A DNA stretch of 64,000 nt from Sphingomonas sp. PP-F2F-A104-K0414 (GCF_004340945.1 NZ_SLYD01000011.1:30510-94509); one strand, 5' to 3'; shown: positions 26,041-35,528, counted from the stretch's first letter. Numbers and translations are program-made. Notes: generated from the letters alone by a model not told the origin.

Positions 26041-27189
26041 TCACGTCCGAGCCCAACCCGAGTACGATGCCTTTCCGCTAGACATATCAATCACGAATGT
26101 GTCGCCGTTCCAGCGGCTGGCGTAATAGTTTCCGTCCGCCTCGAACACGCTGACGAAAGGCTCGCTGGTCACGGTCGCGTGATCGAAAGGATGCGTTCTG
26201 GAATCGGTCGTCCCGGCCTCAGCTGCGATCTGCCAAATAGGCGCGCCACGTACGTCGCAGCGGAATACCTCGCGTCCGACAATCGCCGATACCGTCGGGT
26301 CGTTCGCATTGTCCGACAGAAAGATTACCAACTGTCCGCCGTCATCGAGAAGCAGTCGCGTGTTGATGGTCCACCGCCCATCCGCGATCGCACCCGCAAC
26401 GTCCGACGACGTGCCGTGGGACGGCGCGGCATCGACATGGTGCGCCGGCGCCGGCGCCGTCGACTCACCGATACCCCACCCCTCCGCTTTCGCGGTAAAT
26501 GAGGTACTGAGCGGCTGGCCCAGAGTGACGATCCCCATCTCGGCGGTAAACAGGACACCGAGTCCGGTGAGCGACACGAGCAGCGTTTCCCACGCCTGAT
26601 CATCGCCCCCCCTATCGTATAGATGGTCGCGAAGATGCTTGAGGTGGGATGTCGACGTACGATCTCCACCCTCGATCGTCGCGAGACCTTCCCCGATTAG
26701 CGCCTCTACGAACCATAGAACCAGATCCTTCCAGTCCGAACGATCCTCGACGTCGTTGAGTAAACGGGCGGGTGCGCGAGCCGTCCGGGTAAGTATGAAC
26801 AGGGTGTCCTGCACAGCGTTGAGGAGCCGGTCACGTTCGGACGGCCCCCGCCTGGCAACGTCGGTACGATTGCCTTCGTCGGTATTCGAAGGCGGCTTCG
26901 TCACCTCACCCTCGCGCCGTCGGCGAACAAGCTCGTGCAGCGCGAGCAACGCAGCTTGCAGGGCGTGGTCAAAAGCAAGTCGCTCCGTGTTGCCTTGCGG
27001 CCGATAGGTACTGGCGCCGTCGAGCGTCATGACATGGCTGTCGAATTGATCGAACCATTGCTCGTCGCCCGGCTCCAGGGCGTCCCTCAGGCGGAGCAGC
27101 AGTTCGGTCGTGACGGCTGCCTCATCGGGGGTGAAACGGCGTAGGGCGGACTCCATTTCCGACAGGATTGCAGCGCCCGTAACGCTCAT
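26041..27189 (-). CDS. Hypothetical protein (382 aa), unknown function
   Basis: A soluble acidic protein of 382 residues that I do not recognise. The N-terminal half is helical (SEMESALRRFTPDEAAVTTE and ALLALHELVRRRREGEV). A hydrophilic linker with an Ala/Pro/His stretch (STAPAPAHHVDAAP) follows. The C-terminal third looks beta-rich with Trp/Tyr-containing strands (WQIAAEAGTTDSR, YYASRWNGDTFVIDMSSGK). No signal peptide or membrane segment. Its ATG overlaps the stop of a short broken frame upstream (27186-27314), so it was probably the second gene of a pair. Confidence 0.6.
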   Translation of the reverse strand: MSVTGAAILSEMESALRRFTPDEAAVTTELLLRLRDALEPGDEQWFDQFDSHVMTLDGASTYRPQGNTERLAFDHALQAALLALHELVRRRREGEVTKPPSNTDEGNRTDVARRGPSERDRLLNAVQDTLFILTRTARAPARLLNDVEDRSDWKDLVLWFVEALIGEGLATIEGGDRTSTSHLKHLRDHLYDRGGDDQAWETLLVSLTGLGVLFTAEMGIVTLGQPLSTSFTAKAEGWGIGESTAPAPAHHVDAAPSHGTSSDVAGAIADGRWTINTRLLLDDGGQLVIFLSDNANDPTVSAIVGREVFRCDVRGAPIWQIAAEAGTTDSRTHPFDHATVTSEPFVSVFEADGNYYASRWNGDTFVIDMSSGKASYSGWART

Positions 27190-27314
27190 CGCTGTCGCCC
27201 CGGGATCACCGTCACGACATGACCCTTTTCATTGGTGACGATCCGAAGACCGGCGTCCCTGACAGGCCCATAGGTCGCACGTCATCCACGATCGCAGCTT
27301 CGCCGATGCTCATA
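27186..27314 (-). pseudogene. Short frameshifted remnant upstream of unknown gene
   Basis: Reading MSIGEAAIVDDV from an ATG in one frame, then, after a shift near 27275, ATYGPVRDAGLRIVTNEKGH in another frame, ending at a TGA that overlaps the next gene's ATG. The C-terminal part (G-x-x-I-V-T-N-x-K-G-x-V-V-T) resembles the end of small nuclease-fold toxin-like domains, but this is only a visual impression. Neither frame is long enough alone to be a convincing gene. Confidence 0.3.
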
Positions 27315-27321
27315 TCCGCGG

Positions 27322-28323
27322 TTATGCGGCGACCACCAGCTTGACGAGCGTCCCGGGCTGCAGCAGCTCGTCAGCCGGAACGCCGTTAATGACGATGAAG
27401 CGTTCGCGCTTGCCGTCGGCGACCGCCATGCGCTGGCTCAGGGTATCGATCGTGTCCCTTGCGCCAACGGTGACGATCCGGATGACCTTGCGACCCTCCT
27501 TGCCGTCGCCATATGGCAGGCCATCGAGCATGCGGAGGAACGCCGTATCCTGGGTGGTCGCAAGCTCCGGCTTGCCGGTGGCCTTCGCCAGTGCCTCTGC
27601 GCGCTGCACACGATCGGCTCCATTCGGATGCGTCGATGCCCATGTCGGCGCAGAACGTGCGGTGCCGCTGGCCTGCGCCGTCAGCCCGGTCGATTCATCG
27701 AGCGCCGCCAACACGTCGGCCGAGGCATAGGGCGAGTAGCCCGCAGCCGTGATGTAGCGGACGCCGAGCGCGTCCGCCTGATATTCCTGATCGCGTCCGT
27801 ATTTCAGCGTGTACAGCTGCGCGCCCGTGCCGGCGATCCGGGTCGCCAGATCGCTTTTTGTAGCGAGGCTCACGCCTCGAGCAAGCAGGCCACCGATCGT
27901 CGCACGCGTGTTGCGCGAGGCGGCATGACGGGCTGCGACATGACCTACCTCATGGCCCATCACGGAGGCGAGTTCTGCCTCCGAGGTCATCAGTGCGAGC
28001 AGCTGACGGGTGACGTAGATGTACCCGCCCGGGATGGCGAAGGCGTTCTCGACCGGGGAGTCTAGAAGGGTAACGGTGAAGTCGCTGCCCGCATTCGACA
28101 GGCCGGACTGTACCGCGACACGCTTGCCGACACGTTCGACGAATGTCGCCTGTGGCCCCTTGTACGCACCGCCGAACTGCGCAAGCAGTTGCGGATGAGC
28201 CTGAGTGCCCTGTGCTTTGTCAGTCGCCGAAATCGAGCGGACCGTGTTCTGGGCAGTGAGAGGGGCAACGGGCGCAAGCACGAATGCGCCGGCTAGCAGT
28301 ACGGCAATGTGACGGCGGATCAT
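27322..28323 (-). CDS. Exported M48-family zinc metalloprotease with C-terminal LysM-like region
   Basis: A 333-residue protease. Signal peptide ends PLTAQ. Zinc-binding HEVGH (124-128) and a downstream EYQADALG supplying the third ligand are the M48 signature. The C-terminal part (IRIVTVGARDTIDTLSQRMA to LLQPGTLVKLVV) resembles the LysM-like repeat of periplasmic M48 proteases of the BepA/LoiP type, which act in outer-membrane quality control. GGGAGAG lies 5 nt before the ATG. Single gene, no obvious operon. Confidence 0.9.
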   Translation of the reverse strand: MIRRHIAVLLAGAFVLAPVAPLTAQNTVRSISATDKAQGTQAHPQLLAQFGGAYKGPQATFVERVGKRVAVQSGLSNAGSDFTVTLLDSPVENAFAIPGGYIYVTRQLLALMTSEAELASVMGHEVGHVAARHAASRNTRATIGGLLARGVSLATKSDLATRIAGTGAQLYTLKYGRDQEYQADALGVRYITAAGYSPYASADVLAALDESTGLTAQASGTARSAPTWASTHPNGADRVQRAEALAKATGKPELATTQDTAFLRMLDGLPYGDGKEGRKVIRIVTVGARDTIDTLSQRMAVADGKRERFIVINGVPADELLQPGTLVKLVVAA

Positions 28324-28499
28324 GAAGCTCTCCCGGTTACAACGGTATAAAGCGGCCCATACACCGTTGTTCCGGATTAGCGTCGATACCGCTCTGCACT
28401 GATCTAGCGATCGTCCCGCCAGTTGCTGCTAAGCGGGGGAGTATCGCTGGTTTCTGGACGAGGGTCCGAAGTTGCGGGGGAGGAAGACCGACGGTCAGA

Positions 28500-28545
28500 G
28501 ACCCGAATGGGGACAAAAGCGGACCGGCGGCTTCTGGCTCCATGG
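28500..28545 (+). repeat. Type-1-like intergenic repeat, partial
   Basis: GGGGACAAAAGCGGACCGGCGGCTTCTGG resembles the right half of the type-1 repeat. Confidence 0.4.
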
Positions 28546-28573
28546 ATTGGATAACTAGGTCCGGGTTGATCGG

Positions 28574-29164
28574 TTATCTAAAAACAATCCACACTAGGCC
28601 GATAATGGAAATGCCAAGCGTGATGCACGAAACCGGAATTGCCAGAAACGCATATAGTGCGTTCGAGGGCTTTTGGGCCGGTTCTGTTACAAAACCGGCC
28701 TTAGCCTGTTTGAGAATTACCAATATATCATTGGGCTCATGCGCATAGTCCTCGGCCGCTATGACTAGCTTGCCGCCGCTGCGTTGGGGCATGACTATCG
28801 AACGCGCAGCGCTTTTACCATTTAAACGCCGCAATACGGGCTCCCCCAAAGCCGACCAAGAATGGTAAAGCCTCATGCCCTGGAAGGTCAGTTCTACGCA
28901 ACCGGTGGTCACCCTTAGCAAATCAGGACGAGCTAAACGACGAAGCGTGCGCGCTTGAAGCCACACGAAGAGAAGTGCGATAGGTGTAAAAATCGCGAGA
29001 ATAGCAAGATCGGCTAGTTGTACGCGATCTTTTCTGACCAGCGCATAGCCATAACTTATAGCCAGGCGCGCAAAGGGAAGCAGAAATGCTACGAGCACAA
29101 TAGCTTGCGGCAGAAGCTTCAGCCTGCTTGCCTTGAGCGTCACGGCACGGTTTTCGGCGTTCAT
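28574..29164 (-). CDS. Hypothetical membrane protein (196 aa)
   Basis: A 196-residue protein with two membrane segments near the N-terminus (AIVLVAFLLPFARLAISYGY and ADLAILAIFTPIALLFVWLQA) and one at the C-terminus (LYAFLAIPVSCITLGISIIG). The middle domain (LLRVTTGCVELTFQGMRLYH and WSALGEPV) resembles the YcxB-like/PH-like domain by pattern. Function unknown. AGGTGG 5 nt upstream supports this ATG. Confidence 0.65.
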   Translation of the reverse strand: MNAENRAVTLKASRLKLLPQAIVLVAFLLPFARLAISYGYALVRKDRVQLADLAILAIFTPIALLFVWLQARTLRRLARPDLLRVTTGCVELTFQGMRLYHSWSALGEPVLRRLNGKSAARSIVMPQRSGGKLVIAAEDYAHEPNDILVILKQAKAGFVTEPAQKPSNALYAFLAIPVSCITLGISIIGLVWIVFR

Positions 29165-29579
29165 GAACGCCACCTACCTCATAGTGGTTGCTGAAACCTT
29201 CCCTCGAGGATCGTGCCGATGGATAAGGCTTGACCCATTTACCGATCCAAATGAACGAATGGCTGGATCGGGAGCCCGGATCGCCGGCATGAACGTCCAG
29301 GTTTGGACGAACACGCCCTTCCCTACGGCTTCCGCCAGACCCACAGGCGGACACTCACGAGCCATTTCCGCTTTCCCCATGTCTGCCATTCGTTCAGCTT
29401 CCAGCCTGCAGACGGGGCGCAGATTTTCGATCTCAAAGAGGCTTTGTACGCGCAAGCCATGCCGCCCAATGGTCATGCCTGAGTGAGACGAACTCGATCT
29501 CTCAGCGGAACGGAAAACGATCAAAACGATTTAGTCCCGGCACGGAGTTCGGCTGGTCGGCACGCTCCACGGAGGCGTG
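29165..29579. other. Intergenic region upstream of LOV kinase
   Basis: Holds a long type-2 repeat (29292-29398). A GGAAC-N15-CGATT stretch near 29507 loosely recalls an EcfG stress promoter but does not match well. No gene seen. Confidence 0.45.
29292..29398 (+). repeat. Type-2 intergenic repeat, long form
   Basis: Longest copy: AACGTCCAGGTTTGGACG, CGCCCTTCCCTACGGCTTCC, GACCCACAGGCGGACACTC, CTTTCCCCATGTCTGCCATT, CGTTCAGC. It shows that the two halves form one composite element. Confidence 0.65.
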
Positions 29580-30680
29580 ATGAAGCAGCGGGACGATTGG
29601 CATCTGACGGAAGCACTCGATTACGAGCACGGACGAGCGGACCCTTTTGCCGCGGCTGTTCGGGCTACCCGAATGCCTATGGTCATTACGGACCCCGCGC
29701 AGACCGATAACCCGATCGTCTTCTGTAACGAAGCCTTTCAAACGCTGTCGGGTTATGACCGAAGTGAAATCATCGGCCGTAACTGCCGCTTCCTGCAGGG
29801 GCCCGACACTGACCGAGAGCAAGTGACTAAGGTGCGTCAGGCAATCGACGCCCAGACCGACATTGCCGTGGACCTTCTAAACTATCGAAAGGATGGATCT
29901 GCGTTCTGGAACGCGTTGTACCTGAGCCCTGTACGCAATGACGCCGGCAAGGTTGTATTCTTCTTCGCCTCCCAGCTTGATGTTACTGACCGTGTCAAAG
30001 CGCAGACTATAATTTCAAAGCAAAAGTTATTGGTCGAACAGGAGGTCGAGGCGCGCACGTCAGACCTCGAGGCCGCGCTAGATGCGAAAACTCTGCTGCT
30101 TCACGAAGTCGACCATCGCGTAAAGAACAATCTTACGATGATCGGTTCGCTTCTGCGTTTGCAGGCGCGTAGCATATCAGACCCGGCCGTTTCATCAAAA
30201 CTTGAAACCATGCTCGAACGGGTTGATGCGCTGGCGACAGTGCATCGCCGTCTTTATCAGTCGGACGACGTCACCCGGTTCGATGTCGGGGCGTTTACCG
30301 AAAATCTAATCAGCGACGTCGTTGGTGCCAGCCGACGCGACGACATCAAGCTTGTTTCGAAAATTTCGCAAATAGAGGTGCCGTCCAGTAAGGCGGCATC
30401 GCTTGGGTTGATCCTCAACGAAATAGCGACCAACGCCATCAAGCATGCATTTGCCGACGAGCGAGCCGGTACGATTTCCGTCCGCACCGCCCTAGAAGGC
30501 AATAATGCCCTGATCGAAATCACCGATGATGGGCATGGGATTGCCAGCAATGACGTTCAGCCGGACGGCATTGGCAAAATGCTTATTTCCCGCCTCGCCA
30601 AGCAAGTCAGGGCCGACGTCGTGTGGTCTGACGCCGCCCCCGGTGTTCGTGTATCTCTCTCATTCCCGGTGGACGATTAA
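29580..30680 (+). CDS. LOV-domain HisKA_2 sensor histidine kinase
   Basis: A 366-residue putative blue-light receptor kinase. LOV domain about residues 20-140 with GRNCRFLQGP (Cys69 expected adduct site). A short helical linker is followed by a HisKA_2 dimerisation domain with His179 in HEVDHRVKNNL, and an HATPase with NEIATNAIKHAF and DDGHGI. It has one PAS domain fewer than the other two LOV kinases here. GGAGG 4 nt upstream favours the ATG over the preceding GTG. It overlaps the response-regulator start by 1 nt, so they form a two-gene operon. Confidence 0.93.
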   Translation: MKQRDDWHLTEALDYEHGRADPFAAAVRATRMPMVITDPAQTDNPIVFCNEAFQTLSGYDRSEIIGRNCRFLQGPDTDREQVTKVRQAIDAQTDIAVDLLNYRKDGSAFWNALYLSPVRNDAGKVVFFFASQLDVTDRVKAQTIISKQKLLVEQEVEARTSDLEAALDAKTLLLHEVDHRVKNNLTMIGSLLRLQARSISDPAVSSKLETMLERVDALATVHRRLYQSDDVTRFDVGAFTENLISDVVGASRRDDIKLVSKISQIEVPSSKAASLGLILNEIATNAIKHAFADERAGTISVRTALEGNNALIEITDDGHGIASNDVQPDGIGKMLISRLAKQVRADVVWSDAAPGVRVSLSFPVDD

Positions 30681-31144
30681 TGAATGCACGTGCCCAACCG
30701 CCGTTGAATGTGCTGATCGTCGAGGACGAAGCTCTTTTGGCGATGGATATTGAAGCGATGATCGAAGACGCCGGTCACCGTGTCGTCGGCGAGGCCGCGT
30801 CTCTCTACGAAGTTGAAGACCTGGCAAGCGATCTCCATCCGGACCTGGCTTTTGTTGACATACAGCTTGCGAAAGGCACCAGCGGCCTAGATGTCTGCGC
30901 GTTGATCAGGAAGCGATGGGCGGGCGCGATAGTCGTCTTCGTCACTGCAAACCCGCTCAAGATCCCAGCCGACTTTGCCGGTGGCCATGGCGTCATACCC
31001 AAGCCCTTCTCCCGGAATGGTCTGATGTCCGCAATGCGCTACATCGAAGAGGGTGTCTGCGATCCACCGCCCGTATCCCCGCAGCCAGCGAGCTTCATTG
31101 CTGCGCCCGCGTTTGCCGCAGAGTGGTCCCAGACCAGTCCCTGA
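30680..31144 (+). CDS. Single-domain response regulator
   Basis: A 154-residue receiver: VLIVEDEALLAMD (acid pocket 15-17), phospho-acceptor Asp60 in LAFVD, and Lys108 in VIPKPF, with a Pro/Ala-rich C-terminal tail. There is no output domain. The ATG overlaps the TAA of the LOV kinase (TAATG), so it is almost certainly that kinase's cognate receiver. Confidence 0.92.
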   Translation: MNARAQPPLNVLIVEDEALLAMDIEAMIEDAGHRVVGEAASLYEVEDLASDLHPDLAFVDIQLAKGTSGLDVCALIRKRWAGAIVVFVTANPLKIPADFAGGHGVIPKPFSRNGLMSAMRYIEEGVCDPPPVSPQPASFIAAPAFAAEWSQTSP

Positions 31145-31262
31145 TTTCCGGGTGATAAGCGACAATCCACGGCCTCACGAAGTGGGATGACAGATGACAG
31201 AAGTTATACATAAATTCGATTACGTTGATCCATCAACGTCTTACCGCTAGGACGTTCCCGCT

Positions 31263-32753
31263 TTGGACCGTCAGCCACTCCCACCTTCGCCTATTCGACC
31301 GTACGATGCCTCAGGTGTCGTACGCGAGGCTGTCGACGCCTTTGCGTCCCGCCTCAACGAACATGACCCCTTCGTTGCGGCGTTCGATCACTGCATTACG
31401 CCGATGGTCGTCAGCGATCCAACGCTACCGGACAACCCGCTGGTTTACGTCAATCGTGCGTTCGAGGCTCTGACGGGGTTCTCGGCAGTCGAGGTCGTTG
31501 GCCGGAACTGCCGTTTCATGCAGGGACCGTTGACCGATCAGGCCGACGTCCAACGCATGAAGGACGCAATTGCTCTCCGTAAGCCGATCGATATCGACCT
31601 CCTGAATCACCGTCGTGATGGCACGCCGTTCTGGAACCGCCTCATGGTCGCGCCCGTGCATGACGCGACCGGCAGCCTACGCTACTTCGTGGCATCCCAG
31701 CTCGATGTCACACTCGAGCGGCACGGGCTGTTGCAGTTGGAACGCGACCGCGACACGCTGAGTGCCGAGCTTGCGAAGCGCGAAGTTGCGCTAGCCGAAC
31801 GAGAGGCCCGCCTGGCACTTGCGCTCGATGCTGGCGGACTGGGCACTTGGACCATCGACCTGCCAGAATGGCGGCTCAGCTACTCGCCAAGTTGCCTGAC
31901 GAACTTTGGCCGGCCTGTCGGCGAAAAGTTGTCGATAGAAAGTATGTTGGCATGCGTCCATCCAGAGGATCGAGACCTCCTCACGAACTCGCTGAACAGC
32001 GCTGTCGAGCATGGCACGCGGTATAACGTCGAATACCGTATATTGACGCCTGAAGGCGAGCAACGCTGGATCCATTCCCAAGGCTCGCTGCAGCGCCGTG
32101 CGGATGGCACTCCGTTGGCGGTTTCGGGCTTTTCGAGCAATGTCTCAGCGCGCAAATTCGCCGAGGAGCAACGTTCGGTTCTGGCCCATGAACTGACACA
32201 CCGCGTGAAAAACACGCTTGCGACAGTCAGTGCCGTTGTCAGTCAGACGCTACGCGATGCTGCGTCCCTCGCTGAGGCTCGGGATGCGGTATCGGGCCGC
32301 ATCGCCAGCCTAGCGTCTGCCCACGAACTGCTGCTCAAGGACGAGATCGAAGGCGCGGCGATCGGTGAGATCGTCGAGCGGGTGCTCGCGCCGTTCATGG
32401 ACAGCAACGGTCGACGTTTTTCCGCTGTCGGCCCGACGATACGGCTGACCCCGGAAGTGACACTTGCGTTGTCGATGGCGCTGCACGAGCTGGCGACCAA
32501 TGCGATCAAATATGGCGCCCTTTCGGTACCGGAGGGCCAGGTGACCATACGCTGGGACCTAAACGGCAATGCAACGGAACGCCGGCTTACCTTCTCCTGG
32601 ACGGAGCAGGATGGTCCTATCGTTGCAACGCCAACACGTATTGGATTTGGTACGCGAATGATTGAGCGCGTCTTGTCACGCCACATCCGCGGCAAGGCGG
32701 AGATCCAATATCTGCCTGAGGGTATTCGCTTCGTGATCGAAGCGCCGATCTAG
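31263..32753 (+). CDS. LOV-PAS HWE-family sensor histidine kinase
   Basis: A 496-residue paralogue of the kinase at 311-1822. LOV domain about 35-155 with GRNCRFMQGP (Cys83). Coiled-coil linker, PAS_3 domain (about 185-295), HWE kinase core with His313 in LTHRVKN, HELATNAIKYG and the WTEQDGP signature. No ATG gives a full LOV domain, so a TTG start with AGGA 10 nt upstream is used; this start is the least certain point. It follows the first receiver gene by 118 nt and precedes another receiver. Confidence 0.92.
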   Translation: MDRQPLPPSPIRPYDASGVVREAVDAFASRLNEHDPFVAAFDHCITPMVVSDPTLPDNPLVYVNRAFEALTGFSAVEVVGRNCRFMQGPLTDQADVQRMKDAIALRKPIDIDLLNHRRDGTPFWNRLMVAPVHDATGSLRYFVASQLDVTLERHGLLQLERDRDTLSAELAKREVALAEREARLALALDAGGLGTWTIDLPEWRLSYSPSCLTNFGRPVGEKLSIESMLACVHPEDRDLLTNSLNSAVEHGTRYNVEYRILTPEGEQRWIHSQGSLQRRADGTPLAVSGFSSNVSARKFAEEQRSVLAHELTHRVKNTLATVSAVVSQTLRDAASLAEARDAVSGRIASLASAHELLLKDEIEGAAIGEIVERVLAPFMDSNGRRFSAVGPTIRLTPEVTLALSMALHELATNAIKYGALSVPEGQVTIRWDLNGNATERRLTFSWTEQDGPIVATPTRIGFGTRMIERVLSRHIRGKAEIQYLPEGIRFVIEAPI

Positions 32754-32844
32754 GCTTTCAACCTTGTCTGACATTTATTAACGCCGTGGCGGGCCCATTG
32801 CGTGAGCACAATGGTTAAAAGCTCAGCTTATCGGGATTTGTCAT

Positions 32845-33195
32845 ATGTGCCATGTGCTCGTCATCGAGGATGATTTCCTCATCGCCGATCACATCATCCA
32901 GCTGATCGAACGGGCTGGCGGCACATCCTTCGATCAGGCTGCCTCTCAAGAGGAGGCAATCGATGCCGCCAGATTGCGGCCTCCTTCGATCATAATGTCC
33001 GACGTCAATCTCTCAGCCGGTACCGGCCCTGCCGCGGTGGAAGCCATCATCTTGGAGCATGGGCCGACGCCCGTGATCTTCGTGACTGGCACGCGCGAGG
33101 CATGCCACGTAAGTTGGCCATCGATGGTTGTTCTCGACAAGCCAATCAACGAACAGGCTCTTATCGCGGCGTTCCAAAGCCTGGCGCCCGCCTGA
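32845..33195 (+). CDS. Single-domain response regulator
   Basis: A 116-residue receiver: VLVIEDDFLIADH (8-10 acidic), phospho-acceptor Asp53 in IIMSDVN, Thr81 in VIFVTG and Lys99 in LDKPIN. No output domain. It lies 91 nt behind the LOV-PAS kinase in the same direction and is the likely partner. It completes two kinase/receiver sets in tandem. Confidence 0.9.
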   Translation: MCHVLVIEDDFLIADHIIQLIERAGGTSFDQAASQEEAIDAARLRPPSIIMSDVNLSAGTGPAAVEAIILEHGPTPVIFVTGTREACHVSWPSMVVLDKPINEQALIAAFQSLAPA

Positions 33196-33332
33196 GACAG
33201 CAATCGCCGACGGTCAGTGAAGCAGTAGCCCCATCGGCCTTACCGGTAAGACCGGGTACTTCATCAAGTTGTCTCAAGTCACTGAACCCGCCACGTTCCT
33301 TACGATATCCAACAATCATCATGGGAATGTAG

Positions 33333-34214
33333 ATGACCCTTCGTTCGATAGCCGCGCTCGGAGTTGCCGTATTCTTGGGGGCGACGGTGCTGGCAAAGCC
33401 AGTGCCGATCGCGCCTGCGGCGGTGCCGTTCAGCATCGGCTCGATGCGTACTGTGGCCTTGCGGGACATGATCAACCGCGTTCCGAACGACGGCAGCGTG
33501 TTCGGCAAGAAGGAAGGCCCGGCAGCTGTCGCGGATATATTGCGGAAAGCAGGCGCGCCAACCGACGCGCTATCGCTCGGTGTCGATGCGCTGCTTGTCC
33601 GCATGCCGGGCCGTATGGTCCTTATCGACACTGGCCTGGGCCCCAAGGTTGGTGGCGTCCTGATGCAGAGCCTAGCGCTCGCCAAAGTATCGCCGGCGGA
33701 CATTACTGACATCCTCATCACGCATTCGCACGGCGATCATGTCGGCGGCCTGTCGAGCGCGGACGGCAAACTGGCGTTTCCCAACGCGACGATCCGTATG
33801 ACGCGCGCCGAATGGGCGTTCATGCAGAGCCAGCCCGACAATGCCGCGCTAGTCGCGACGATCACGCCGAAGGTCATGCCGTTTGATCCTGGCGCGGCCG
33901 TGATCCCGGGTATCCGCGCGGTCCCGCTGGCGGGGCACACGCCCGGCCATAGCGGCTACGAAATCACGTCAGACAGCCAGAAGCTACTCGACATGGGCGA
34001 CACTGCTCATAGCGCTATCGTGTCTCTCGCCAGGCCCGAATGGATCATCGGCTACGACACTGACGGCGAGCAGGGGCGCCAGCGGCGGACGGCCGAGCTG
34101 GCCAAGTTGGCAGCGAGCGGCGAACATGTGTTCAGCCCGCATTTTCCGTTCCCAGGGCTCGGCCAGATCGTCAAGGCCGGCACGGGTTATCGCTGGCAAC
34201 CGGTGAAACGCTGA
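33333..34214 (+). CDS. Exported MBL-fold metallo-hydrolase
   Basis: A 293-residue metallo-beta-lactamase-fold enzyme with a signal peptide (MTLRSIAALGVAVFLGATVLA). Metal ligands: HSHGDH (about 130-135), His in GHTPGHSGY and Asp in LLDMGDTAH. The architecture resembles lactonase/AttM-like and quinoprotein-relay MBL hydrolases. The periplasmic location and substrate are inferred or unknown. GGGAA lies 5 nt before the ATG. It follows the last receiver gene but seems independent. Confidence 0.87.
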   Translation: MTLRSIAALGVAVFLGATVLAKPVPIAPAAVPFSIGSMRTVALRDMINRVPNDGSVFGKKEGPAAVADILRKAGAPTDALSLGVDALLVRMPGRMVLIDTGLGPKVGGVLMQSLALAKVSPADITDILITHSHGDHVGGLSSADGKLAFPNATIRMTRAEWAFMQSQPDNAALVATITPKVMPFDPGAAVIPGIRAVPLAGHTPGHSGYEITSDSQKLLDMGDTAHSAIVSLARPEWIIGYDTDGEQGRQRRTAELAKLAASGEHVFSPHFPFPGLGQIVKAGTGYRWQPVKR

Positions 34215-34304
34215 CACCGACGGGATGCCGTCGTCACGTGCGGCCGCCCGGCACGTTATCCCTCCTGAGCCGTTTGCTGCTGATATCCACCAGCAGGAAC
34301 CGCT

Positions 34305-35180
34305 ATGACCGACGATCCGCGTACCAGCCAGCCGACAAGTTTTCCTGATGAGCCGCGGCAGCCAAGACCCGGTTTGACGGCGAAGATGCGAACCAAACCC
34401 GATCACGGCGAGGAGAGCTACGTTGGCAAGGGCCTGCTGAAGGGCAAGGTGGCGCTGATAACCGGAGGGGACTCCGGTATCGGCCGGGCAGTGGCGATTG
34501 CTTATGCCCGTGAGGGAGCCGACGTTGCGATCTCCTACCTTGCCGACGAGCAAGCCGACGCCGAAGAGACACTGACGTGGGTAGAAAAGGCGGGGCAACG
34601 TTGTGTTTTGCTTCCGGGCGATCTTCGCGACCGGGATCACTGCATAACCCTGGTTGAGCGTACGATCGCGGAATTCGGTGGCATCGATGTGCTCGTCAAC
34701 AACGCTGCCGCTCAGACAATGAACGAGGGCCTTGATAGCATCGACGACGACGAGATGCAGGCCGCGTTCGCCGCTAACGTCTTTGCCATGATCCGTTTGG
34801 CCAAGGTAGCAGCGCCGCACATGAAGCCGGGTTCGGCGATCATCAACACGACCAGCGAACAGGCAAAGGTCGCTGGCAAGAACATGATTGTCTACGCAGC
34901 AACCAAGGGCGCTATCTCTAGCCTGACGGTGGGCCTGTCCAACCTTCTATCCGGCGAAGGCATTCGCGTGAACGCGGTGGCGCCAGGCCCGATCTGGACG
35001 CCAATCCAGCCGATCGCCAAGTCACCGGAGGAACTGGAAACGCTCGGCCAGAACACGCCGCTCGGCCGCGCTGGACAGCCGGGCGAGCTCGCTCCCGCCT
35101 ATGTGATGCTCGCGTCGGCGGAGGGGAGCTACATGTCCGGTAATGTCGTGGCCGTGACCGGCGGGGTTCCAATTTCCTGA
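34305..35180 (+). CDS. SDR-family oxidoreductase (GSP39/YhdF-like)
   Basis: A 291-residue SDR with the N-terminal extension typical of the general-stress SDR group (PGLTAKMRTKPDHGEESYVG). TGGDSGIGRA cofactor loop, NNAA, catalytic Ser in NTTSEQ and YAATKG. Related proteins (Bacillus YhdF/YdaD, E. coli YghA) are NADP-dependent aldehyde or sugar reductases induced by stress. GGAA lies 6 nt before the ATG. The stem (35194-35201 / 35222-35229) just downstream may end the transcript. Confidence 0.9.
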   Translation: MTDDPRTSQPTSFPDEPRQPRPGLTAKMRTKPDHGEESYVGKGLLKGKVALITGGDSGIGRAVAIAYAREGADVAISYLADEQADAEETLTWVEKAGQRCVLLPGDLRDRDHCITLVERTIAEFGGIDVLVNNAAAQTMNEGLDSIDDDEMQAAFAANVFAMIRLAKVAAPHMKPGSAIINTTSEQAKVAGKNMIVYAATKGAISSLTVGLSNLLSGEGIRVNAVAPGPIWTPIQPIAKSPEELETLGQNTPLGRAGQPGELAPAYVMLASAEGSYMSGNVVAVTGGVPIS

Positions 35181-35528
35181 TTCTGATGGCTAAACCTCAG
35201 CCAGCTGCACGTCCGCAGTCAGCTGAGGTGGCCATAGGATCTATGGTGCACCAAGGCTTTCAGGACGTCACGATTGGGCCAGCGTCAGCCGCTATTACCA
35301 GAGCAGGGGGGGCGGTGATCCCGCTTGCCCCAGCTAGCAGGCCCAGAAGCGGTTCTAAGCACGCTTGGTGTAGCAGACGGTTTCCAAGCGCCAACTATCT
35401 TACTTGGCGAGCTTGGTAATCGTTGATGCAAAGCACCTTTGCAGTCGAAGCTGCTGACCGAGAACGAATTTCCACGGCACCGGATGTTGATTTGCATCGT
35501 TCACTCCGGAATTTCGGAGATTTGGAAC
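35181..35528. other. Intergenic region with hairpin
   Basis: Begins with an 8-bp inverted repeat ACCTCAGC / GCTGAGGT (35194-35229, 20-nt loop), a possible terminator for the SDR gene. The rest should hold the promoter of the next operon; no recognisable element or gene seen. Confidence 0.4.

Noticed and set aside
29507..29531. EcfG-type stress promoter (GGAAC ... CGATT) before the LOV kinase
   Set aside because: The spacer is 15 nt and the -10 element does not match CGTT well; too weak to call.
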